Source of the DNA: Clostridia bacterium
GTDB lineage: Bacteria; Bacillota; Clostridia; Oscillospirales; Acutalibacteraceae
DNA: 6,913 nucleotides
Direction of reading: 5' to 3'
Assembly: GCA_017431755.1 (NCBI GenBank)
Contig: JAFRKM010000037.1
Location: 1-6,913 of the forward strand
Below are positions 1-5,296 of the stretch, in pieces. A program made the translations under genes and the position numbers. Each line of letters opens with the position of its first letter. Position 1 is the stretch's first letter. The notes under the pieces are model-generated. The model did no database searches and was not told the DNA's origin. It saw only the letters and a list, made by a program, of their open reading frames with translations.

Positions 1-1
1 A

Positions 2-709
2 AAGGTTGTTTTGGTGTACAAAAAAATACGCAGACAGTTTGATGAGAATAATACTGATAAAAATGGGCCGGACAGATACTACAAAGCAAATGCCGGAAAT
101 GCAGATATTGTAGAAAATAAACTTAAAGAAATGAATGCAGATTATATTATTTTAGAAAGTGATATTTCTAATGAAAACGATGTAAAGAAAATATATTCGA
201 AAGTTTTAGAGCAATACGGAAGAATTGATATTTTGGTTAATAATGCGGCAGCAGGTGATATGGACGGTTTTGACACAATAGAAAAAATTACTCAAAATGT
301 GATTGACGATACATTTGCGGTGAATGTACGAGGAAGCGTTTTGATGATAAGGGAATTTATTAAGCATCATAATGATTACGGAAGGATTATCAATCTTTCC
401 ACAGATTCAGCGCAAATTTTTGCGGGTCAAATTACTTATGGGGCAAGCAAAGCGGCAATGGAAGCACTTACTCGTAGCATTGCTCTTGAAGTGGGGAAGT
501 ATGGAATTACTGTAAACTCTGTTTCTCCCGGGCCAACTCAAACAGGGTGGATTGATACCGATTTGGAAAAATCGGTTATTCCGTTAATACCAATGGGAAA
601 ATTAATTCAGCCGGAAGATATTGCTGAAACTATTTTATTTTTGGCAAGTAATCAAGCAAAAATGATTACGGGGCAAGTAATAAAGGTGTCCGGTGGACAT
701 GCTATATAA
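2..709 (+). CDS. SDR-family NAD(P)-dependent oxidoreductase, 5' end outside window
   Basis: This is a classical short-chain dehydrogenase/reductase, a soluble NAD(P)H-dependent enzyme that reduces or oxidises a carbonyl/alcohol; the substrate cannot be told. The reading frame is open to the left edge, and the first residues (KVVLV) look like the second beta strand of the Rossmann fold. The TGxxxGIG cofactor loop and about 25-30 residues are therefore missing upstream, and the TTG at 11 is unlikely to be the true start. Counting the first complete codon as residue 1, visible motifs are the LVNNAA motif (N80-N81), Asn108, Ser133 and Y146-x-x-x-K150 (the catalytic tetrad), then SPGPTQTGW near 175-183 and the usual C-terminal ITGQVIKVSGG. 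The stretch between beta 2 and the next helix is long, about 27 polar residues. It closely resembles 3-oxoacyl-ACP reductase (FabG)-like SDRs, but no fatty-acid genes are nearby, so no symbol is given. The family is certain; the role is unknown. Confidence 0.9.
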   Translation, partial: KVVLVYKKIRRQFDENNTDKNGPDRYYKANAGNADIVENKLKEMNADYIILESDISNENDVKKIYSKVLEQYGRIDILVNNAAAGDMDGFDTIEKITQNVIDDTFAVNVRGSVLMIREFIKHHNDYGRIINLSTDSAQIFAGQITYGASKAAMEALTRSIALEVGKYGITVNSVSPGPTQTGWIDTDLEKSVIPLIPMGKLIQPEDIAETILFLASNQAKMITGQVIKVSGGHAI

Positions 710-768
710 TTTTTTGAATTTTAGTTTCAAATTTATTTGCAAATAATAATTAATAAGGAATAAATAAC

Positions 769-1101
769 ATGATTGGTAAATACAAAGTAGTAACACTCTG
801 CGGTTCCACAAGATTTAAAGAGCAGTTTATGCAGATTCAAAAAGATCTTACATTAAAAGGATATATTGTTATTTCGGTTGGGCTTTTTGGGCATGCAGGA
901 GATGGTGAAGTTTGGGAAAAGATGGATGAAGGCACCTTAACAAAAACAAAAGAAATGCTTGACGATATGCATAAAAGAAAAATTGATATGGCTGATGAAA
1001 TATTTGTGATTAACGTTGGTGGATATATCGGCGAAAGTACAAAATCAGAAATTGAATATGCAAAGAAAGCCGGGAAAATAGTTAATTATTTAGAGGATTA
1101 A
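769..1101 (+). CDS. nucleoside 2-deoxyribosyltransferase-like small protein
   Basis: This 110-residue soluble protein resembles the nucleoside 2-deoxyribosyltransferase-like fold. It begins with a beta strand and a CGSTRF loop (residues 11-16), has a Gly-rich SVGLFGHAGDGEVW segment (36-49), and ends with ADEIFVINVGGYIGES (75-90) followed by TKSEIEYAKKAGK (91-103). In true deoxyribosyltransferases the corresponding Asp and the Glu of a GTxxELGYA-type motif form the active site; Asp73 and Glu94 are the best candidates here. True enzymes are usually about 140-160 residues, so this is a shorter relative, and its reaction is a guess (transfer or hydrolysis of a nucleoside or nucleotide glycosidic bond). 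The ATG start is supported by AAGGAA at 755-760, 8 nt upstream. It follows the SDR gene by 59 bp, possibly in one transcript, and its stop overlaps the convergent bofA stop by 4 nt. Confidence 0.75.
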   Translation: MIGKYKVVTLCGSTRFKEQFMQIQKDLTLKGYIVISVGLFGHAGDGEVWEKMDEGTLTKTKEMLDDMHKRKIDMADEIFVINVGGYIGESTKSEIEYAKKAGKIVNYLED

Positions 1102-1355
1102 AAAATCATATTATTTAAAAGCAACAAAAGCCCTACTCCCGGAATTCCAAGTAAAGATGAAATACTTAAAGTAAATAGATTTATCGGAATAGTTATTCCT
1201 GTGTAATTGTAGGACGCTAAAACAAAAGCAAGTCCAAATATTCCGCTTGTTGATGAGCCCACTGCCTGCCAAAAAGGGTGTGGGCTTTTTGATATTTTGT
1301 AAATTATAAAAAGTATTATTATTACTGCTGTGAATGCTAAAATGTATAAACTCAT
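1098..1355 (-). CDS. bofA: BofA-family pro-sigma-K processing inhibitor
   Basis: This is an 85-residue integral membrane protein of the BofA family. In Bacillus, BofA sits in the outer forespore membrane and holds the intramembrane protease SpoIVFB inactive until the forespore signals, which times sigma-K activation in the mother cell. Visible here are an N-terminal membrane helix (about 2-20), the KSPHPFWQAVGSS segment (22-35), a second hydrophobic stretch (about 37-50), and the family hallmark IPINLFTLSISSLLGIPG (56-73) followed by a hydrophobic tail. Asn59 and Thr62 align with Bacillus Asn61 and Thr64, and Asn50 is a likely match to Asn48. Length matches Bacillus BofA (87). The frame opens further upstream to an ATG at 1427, but the start chosen here at 1355 has a good site (AAGGCGGG, 1361-1368) 5 nt upstream, and the upstream extension is basic and atypical. 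A sigma-E-like promoter precedes it. It is convergent with, and overlaps by 4 nt, the gene on the plus strand. Confidence 0.88.
   Translation of the reverse strand: MSLYILAFTAVIIILFIIYKISKSPHPFWQAVGSSTSGIFGLAFVLASYNYTGITIPINLFTLSISSLLGIPGVGLLLLLNNMIF
1256..1290 (+). terminator. plus-strand intrinsic terminator inside bofA (candidate)
   Basis: A 7-bp perfect stem, AGCCCAC (1256-1262) with GTGGGCT (1280-1286), encloses a 17-nt loop that can form an inner CC/GG pairing around AAAAA (1269-1277). It is followed immediately by a T-run ending at 1290. Read on the plus strand this has the form of a rho-independent terminator, about 155 nt past the stop of the gene at 769-1101. On the minus strand the same hairpin has no U-run after it, so bofA itself would not be terminated. 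It lies in codons for the conserved PHPFWQAVGS segment of BofA, so part of the pattern may be coding coincidence. Confidence 0.5.
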
Positions 1356-1404
1356 AAAATCCCGCCTTTTAAAAATTCGTTTGTTTTTTAAACCTAATAG
1401 TAAA

Positions 1405-1434
1405 TATTTATGAAAGCTAGTATGCAAAATATGA
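1405..1434 (-). promoter_or_regulatory. sigma-E-like promoter of bofA
   Basis: On the minus strand, TCATATT (1434 to 1428) fits the Bacillus sigma-E -35 consensus KMATATT at all seven positions. It is separated by 15 nt from CATAAATA (1412 to 1405), which fits the -10 consensus CATACAHT at six of eight positions. Transcription would start near 1398, leaving about 43 nt of leader before the start at 1355. bofA is a sigma-E (mother cell) gene in Bacillus subtilis, so the match is biologically sensible. The consensus is recalled from Bacillus, and AT-rich DNA produces chance matches. Confidence 0.4.
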
Positions 1435-1501
1435 AAAAATATAAGTTGGTTGTTAATTTTATATAAATTAGTAAATTTAAAAGATAAAAATTTTTATAAA
1501 G

Positions 1502-1529
1502 AAAAAAGTTAGCCCGGGTTTACTTTTTT
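1502..1529. promoter_or_regulatory. 28-bp imperfect palindrome, candidate operator of the feo operon
   Basis: The two 14-nt arms (1502-1515 and 1516-1529) meet at CCC|GGG and match at 12 of 14 positions; the mismatched pairs are 1510/1521 and 1512/1519. Outer arms are AAAAAAGT and ACTTTTTT. The right arm covers the predicted -35 (1519-1524) of the feo promoter, so a dimeric repressor bound here would block RNA polymerase. The GC core stands out from its very AT-rich surroundings. The best candidate binder is the DtxR-like protein encoded in the same operon (4159-4536), but the sequence does not closely match the classical DtxR/IdeR or Fur boxes. A weak hairpin with a T-run is another reading. 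Confidence 0.5.
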
Positions 1530-1547
1530 AAAAACAAGCAGTATAAT
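1519..1547 (+). promoter_or_regulatory. vegetative (sigma-A-type) promoter of the feo operon
   Basis: A perfect -10 hexamer TATAAT at 1542-1547 is preceded, with a 17-nt spacer, by TTTACT at 1519-1524, which fits four of six positions of TTGACA. The expected start is near 1554, giving a leader of about 70 nt before the ATG at 1623. Upstream DNA is very A/T-rich (runs near 1484-1507), as in UP elements. The -35 lies inside the palindrome at 1502-1529. No riboswitch-like structure was recognised in the leader. Confidence 0.6.
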
Positions 1548-1622
1548 AAAGATAGAAAAGATATATATATTTTAGTGTCCAAAACATTTGTCGTATAAAT
1601 AAAAAGCAGGTGATTGAAAAGA

Positions 1623-3977
1623 ATGAATTTAAGTGAAATTAAGCCGGGATGTAGCGGAGTTATAAAAAGCATTGGTAGCGAAGGCCATTTACGGCGTAGA
1701 ATAGTAGATATGGGACTTACGGCTGGCACTTGTGTGGAAGTTGTGCGGTATGCGCCGCTTGGTGATCCAATAGAAATAAATATTCATGGTTATAATCTGA
1801 GCATAAGGAAATCAGAGGCTGAAGAAATAAATATATTTGAAAGCAATAAAGAATACGAGCAATTTTTGCAAAACACAAAAAATAATTCAGAAATAAAAGA
1901 AAAAAGCGTAGTTCCGCTTTTAAGTAGTCCGCCGAGCAGTAATAGTGGAATGACGGTGGCTCTTATTGGTAATCCAAACAGTGGTAAAACAACACTTTTT
2001 AATAATTTAACCGGTAGCTACCAGTACGTTGGAAATTGGCCTGGAGTAACAGTTGAACGAAAAGAGGGCAAAATAAAAAACATTAGTGAAGATGTGACTT
2101 TAGTTGATCTACCGGGGATATATTCTCTTTCTCCGTATTCTCCTGAGGAAATTATTACAAGGCAGTATATTTTAGAAGAAAATCCTAATTTAATAATAAA
2201 TATTTTAGATGCTACAAATCTGGAAAGAGGGCTTTATTTAACCACTCAGCTTTTAGAGCTGGATCTACCTGTAATAGCTGTTTTAAATATGGAAGACCTT
2301 TTGTTTAGTAAAGGCAAAGTTATAGATTATAAAAAACTGGAAAAAAGTTTGGGAATACCGATTGTTCCAATTTCTGCTAGCAAAAATAAAGGTATAGATA
2401 ATTTAATTTTTAGAATTTCTAGTGTTTTTAAAAATGGCGCAAAATCCCGGTCAATTGTGAATATTTATTCAGATGAAATTGAAAGTTCGCTTAAAGAAAT
2501 TGATCGCATAGTAAATAATGACAAAAATTATATAAGAAATAATAGGTTTAAAATCATTAAAGTGTTTGAAGATGATATGTACGTAACTGAAAGCTTAAAA
2601 ATTTCACTTGAAAACTTGAAAAAAATAGATTCTGTGCGGGAAAAGCTTTCAGAAAAAATGGGCAAAGAAAGTGATATGATAATTCCTGATGAAAGATATA
2701 AATATATATGCTCACTTTGTGATAAAGTAATAAAAAATGTTAAAAATAAAAATGTAAGTACATTTACTGGTAAAGTCGATAAAATTTTAACAGGTAAATA
2801 CACAGCTTTTCCGAGTTTTATTATATTTATTTTTTCGATTTTTTATATAACTTTTGGTCCGATTGGTTCGTGTTTAAAAACATTTTGCGAAAATTTTATA
2901 AATGGAAATACTTATAGCACTATGAATAGAATACTAGAGTATTTTGGGGCTTCGGGTTGGTGCAGAAGTTTGGTTTTAGACGCCATTATAGGTGGTGTGG
3001 GCTCGGTTGTTTCGTTTTTACCACAGGTAATATTGCTTTTTGTATTGCTTTCTCTTTTGGAGGATTGTGGATATATGTCAAGAGCCGCATTTATAATGGA
3101 TAAGCCGCTTAGGCGTATTGGCCTTTCGGGTAAAGCATTTGTGCCGCTTATAATGGGTTTTGGCTGCAGTGTTCCGGCTATTATGAGTACTAAAATTTTG
3201 GAAAATAAGAAAGACAAAAATTTAGCGGTTTTTCTTATACCATTTATGTCGTGTAGTGCCAAAATGCCTGTATATTTGCTTTTTGAATCGGAGTTTTTCC
3301 CAAAACATCAAGCTGTTGTAATATTTTCGCTTTATACAATTGGTATTTTGGTAGCGATTTTTACGGCATGGATATTTAAAGAAAATCTTTTTAAAGGTGA
3401 GGATTCGCCGTTTATAATGGAAATGCCGGATTATAAATTTCCGTCTTTAAAAAACGTTTGGCTTAGCGTTTGGGATAAAATTGAAGATTTTATTGAACGA
3501 GCTGGAACTATTATTCTACTTGCTACAATAGTAGTTTGGATTTTGCAATCATTTAATTTTAATTTTGAATTTGTGTCTGATAATTCTCAGAGTATGCTTG
3601 CTAATTTGGGTGGATTTATTGCACCTGTATTTAGTATTTGTGGATTTGGAAATTGGCAGGCAAGTGTTTCGCTTATTACCGGGATCATGGCAAAAGAGTC
3701 GATAGTCAGTACTTTGTCTGTACTTCATGGAGCAGATAATTCGGCGGAACTCAGTGAGTTTTTAAAAAGCTCTTTTTCAGTATGTAGCGCTATTTCGTTT
3801 ATGGTTTTTTCACTTCTTTATACTCCTTGTGTAGCGGCTCTTTCCGCTCTTCATAAAGAATTTCGTAGTTTTAAACTTACTTTTATTTCTGTTTTATATC
3901 AGCTTTTTGTGGCGTATTTATTTTCAGCTCTTACATTTCAAATTTTAAGCCTTATATTTAAATGTATAAATTTATAA
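1623..3977 (+). CDS. feoB: fused FeoA-FeoB ferrous iron transporter
   Basis: This is a 784-residue membrane protein that imports Fe(II), with a FeoA (SH3-like) domain fused to the N-terminus of FeoB. Residues 1-73 are FeoA (LSEIKPG, then RRRIVDMGLTAGT). A polar linker (about 74-110) leads to the GTPase domain: G1 GNPNSGKTT 116-124, G2 Thr143 in PGVTVE, G3 DLPG 162-165, G4 NMED 222-225, G5 SASK 251-254. A helical spacer (about 270-385) precedes the membrane part (about 395-780). The latter carries the family hallmarks GFGCSVPAI (512-520), SCSAKMPVY (543-551) with Cys544, AKESIVSTL (690-698) and LYTPC (732-736). ATG 1623 is chosen because AGGTGA (1608-1613) lies 9 nt before it; the in-frame TTG at 1614 would abut that site with no spacing. 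It is the first gene of a four-gene operon. An unusual CxxC pair (Cys363, Cys366) sits just before the membrane region. Confidence 0.97.
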   Translation: MNLSEIKPGCSGVIKSIGSEGHLRRRIVDMGLTAGTCVEVVRYAPLGDPIEINIHGYNLSIRKSEAEEINIFESNKEYEQFLQNTKNNSEIKEKSVVPLLSSPPSSNSGMTVALIGNPNSGKTTLFNNLTGSYQYVGNWPGVTVERKEGKIKNISEDVTLVDLPGIYSLSPYSPEEIITRQYILEENPNLIINILDATNLERGLYLTTQLLELDLPVIAVLNMEDLLFSKGKVIDYKKLEKSLGIPIVPISASKNKGIDNLIFRISSVFKNGAKSRSIVNIYSDEIESSLKEIDRIVNNDKNYIRNNRFKIIKVFEDDMYVTESLKISLENLKKIDSVREKLSEKMGKESDMIIPDERYKYICSLCDKVIKNVKNKNVSTFTGKVDKILTGKYTAFPSFIIFIFSIFYITFGPIGSCLKTFCENFINGNTYSTMNRILEYFGASGWCRSLVLDAIIGGVGSVVSFLPQVILLFVLLSLLEDCGYMSRAAFIMDKPLRRIGLSGKAFVPLIMGFGCSVPAIMSTKILENKKDKNLAVFLIPFMSCSAKMPVYLLFESEFFPKHQAVVIFSLYTIGILVAIFTAWIFKENLFKGEDSPFIMEMPDYKFPSLKNVWLSVWDKIEDFIERAGTIILLATIVVWILQSFNFNFEFVSDNSQSMLANLGGFIAPVFSICGFGNWQASVSLITGIMAKESIVSTLSVLHGADNSAELSEFLKSSFSVCSAISFMVFSLLYTPCVAALSALHKEFRSFKLTFISVLYQLFVAYLFSALTFQILSLIFKCINL

Positions 3978-3991
3978 AAAGGATGATGAAA

Positions 3992-4147
3992 ATGAATTTA
4001 ACGGATTTTATTATATTAGTGCTGGTTTTAGCATTGGTTTGTTTAATAATAATCAGAATATTTAAAAAAAGAAAATCTAACAAAGGTGGGTGCTCAGCCT
4101 GTAATGGTTGCCCCGGTAAAAAATACTGCATTAAAAATAAAAAATAA
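3992..4147 (+). CDS. FeoB-associated Cys-rich membrane protein
   Basis: This is a 51-residue peptide with a single N-terminal membrane helix (about residues 4-23), a basic stretch (RIFKKRKSNK, 22-31), and a short tail with four cysteines in a CxxCxxC-x5-C arrangement (Cys34, 37, 40, 46). Small proteins of this form are commonly encoded directly after feoB in Firmicutes and are named for that position. Their job is not settled; binding or handing over Fe(II) at the inner face of the transporter is an inference from the cysteines. ATG 3992 is preferred because AAGGATGA (3979-3986) is well placed before it; upstream in-frame ATGs at 3962, 3983 and 3986 overlap feoB or the ribosome site itself. 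The gene lies 14 nt after the feoB stop and its own stop overlaps the next gene's ribosome site, so the three are tightly coupled. Confidence 0.85.
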   Translation: MNLTDFIILVLVLALVCLIIIRIFKKRKSNKGGCSACNGCPGKKYCIKNKK

Positions 4148-4158
4148 GGAGTTGTTTT

Positions 4159-4536
4159 ATGTTTTGTCTTACATCATCATTGGAAGATTATTTGGAAATA
4201 ATATATATTCTCAGTGAGAAAAGTTTAAAGGTTGGAATCACAGATATTGCCAAGGCTCTTACAGTTTCTAAGCCAAGTGCTATAAAAGCTATAAAAATTT
4301 TAAAAAATGAAAAACTGGTAAGCCAAGAAAAATACGGTAAAATTTTACTTACAAGTGAAGGCAAAAAAGCAGCTATGGCGGTTTACGATAAACATAAAGT
4401 TATAAGTAAATTTTTAAATAAAGTTTTGGAAATAAGCGAAAAAACTGCAGAAATAGATGCTTGCAAAATAGAACATATTCTTAGTAAAGAAACGGTTAAT
4501 GGAATAAAAAATTATTTAAAAAATGTAAAAATATAG
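4159..4536 (+). CDS. DtxR-family metal-dependent transcriptional regulator, short form
   Basis: This 125-residue protein has a winged helix-turn-helix (about 5-70; TDIAKALTVSKPSAIKAIKIL at 28-48 is the HTH) and the DtxR/MntR dimerisation and metal domain (about 71-123). It ends there, without the C-terminal SH3-like (FeoA-like) domain of full DtxR, so it has MntR-type layout. Candidate metal ligands are Asp10 and Glu13 (matching MntR Asp8 and Glu11), His79, Cys102, Glu105 and His106. Cys102 is DtxR-like, where MntR has Glu, while Asp10 is MntR-like, where DtxR has Met. Fe(II)-dependent repression of the feo operon is therefore inferred. AAGGAG (4146-4151) lies 7 nt before the ATG and overlaps the preceding stop codon. 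The candidate target is the palindrome at 1502-1529. It is not the small unrelated enterobacterial FeoC, although it occupies a similar place in the operon. Confidence 0.88.
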   Translation: MFCLTSSLEDYLEIIYILSEKSLKVGITDIAKALTVSKPSAIKAIKILKNEKLVSQEKYGKILLTSEGKKAAMAVYDKHKVISKFLNKVLEISEKTAEIDACKIEHILSKETVNGIKNYLKNVKI

Positions 4537-4547
4537 GTGTCATTAAA

Positions 4548-5294
4548 ATGAGTGAAATTAGTAAAGAAAAAAATTACATAATAGGAAGAAATGTCGTTCG
4601 TGAAGCGATTAAATCAGGTAGGGTGATAGATTCGCTTTATGTATTGTCTGGTGAAAAATCTGGAATTATAAAAGAAATAATCGGTAAAGCCTTGGATAAA
4701 AAGATATCTTTAAAATATGTAAATAAAAAAGCTATGGATTCGTTGGCAAAAGGTGAAAATCATCAGGGAATAATTGCTGTGGCAGGCGCAAAAGAATCGT
4801 GTAGTCTGGATGATATTTTAAATTATGCAAAATCAAAAAAGGAACCACCTTTTGTTATAATAGCTGATGGAATAGAAGATCCGCACAATCTTGGGGCGAT
4901 AATTAGAACGGCGGAATGCGTTGGTGCTCATGGGATTATCATTCCAAAGAGGAGAAGTGTTGGAATAACTTTTGGTGTGGATAAATCTTCTGCAGGTGCT
5001 TTGGAATATGTTTTGGTTGCGAAAGTTGGGAATATTTCATCGGTAATAGACGATTTAAAAGAAAAAGGTCTTTGGATTTATGGTGCAGATATGAACGGCA
5101 AAAAATGGTCAAGCGAATGCTTGACTGGACCTGTGGCACTGGTTATTGGTTCAGAAGGAAAAGGAATTAGCAAACTTGTAAAAAGTAAGTGCGATTTTAT
5201 ACTTTCGCTTCCTATGATGGGTAAAATAAATTCACTGAATGCTTCTGTTTCAGCAGGAGTTTTAATGTATGAAGTTCGCAGGCAACGAGGATAA
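4548..5294 (+). CDS. rlmB: 23S rRNA 2'-O-methyltransferase RlmB / TrmH-family SPOUT enzyme
   Basis: This 248-residue protein is an S-adenosylmethionine-dependent RNA 2'-O-ribose methyltransferase of the SpoU/TrmH group. RlmB modifies G2251 in the peptidyl-transferase P loop of 23S rRNA. The N-terminal substrate-binding domain (about 9-80) starts with IIGRNVVREAI and ends with NHQGIIAVA. The knotted SPOUT domain (about 102-243) has motif 1 DGIEDPHNLGAIIRTAE (107-123; Asn114, Arg120), motif 2 VIGSEGKG (199-206; Glu203) and motif 3 LPMMGKINSLNASVSAG (221-237; Ser229, Asn231). All expected conserved residues and a normal length are present. The start is 11 nt after the regulator's stop; the ribosome site AGGTGT (4535-4540) overlaps that stop and is weak, which suggests translational coupling to the feo operon. 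Assignment to RlmB rather than another TrmH paralogue rests on overall similarity. Confidence 0.9.
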   Translation: MSEISKEKNYIIGRNVVREAIKSGRVIDSLYVLSGEKSGIIKEIIGKALDKKISLKYVNKKAMDSLAKGENHQGIIAVAGAKESCSLDDILNYAKSKKEPPFVIIADGIEDPHNLGAIIRTAECVGAHGIIIPKRRSVGITFGVDKSSAGALEYVLVAKVGNISSVIDDLKEKGLWIYGADMNGKKWSSECLTGPVALVIGSEGKGISKLVKSKCDFILSLPMMGKINSLNASVSAGVLMYEVRRQRG

Positions 5295-5296
5295 CT

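Noticed and set aside
713..734. Stem TTTGAA/TTCAAA with following T residues after the SDR stop.
   Set aside because: Only one G-C pair in a 6-bp stem and a broken T-run; too weak to call a terminator.
733..746. Perfect 14-bp palindrome (TTATTTGCAAATAA) upstream of the gene at 769.
   Set aside because: It is nearly all A/T; a perfect 14-bp palindrome is expected about once by chance in a window of this size and composition, and no regulator or promoter ties to it.
1356..1427. Upstream extension of the BofA frame to an ATG at 1427.
   Set aside because: It adds 24 atypical residues, lacks a ribosome site and overlaps the sigma-E-like promoter; the ATG at 1355 has a good site and gives normal family length.
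1484..1497. Perfect A5T5-centred palindrome in the feo upstream region.
   Set aside because: Pure A/T, expected by chance here; it may act as an UP element or bent DNA, but there is nothing to show it is a binding site or Fur box.
1614..1622. TTG at 1614 as the FeoAB start.
   Set aside because: It directly abuts the AGGTGA site with no spacing; the ATG at 1623 is 9 nt from it.
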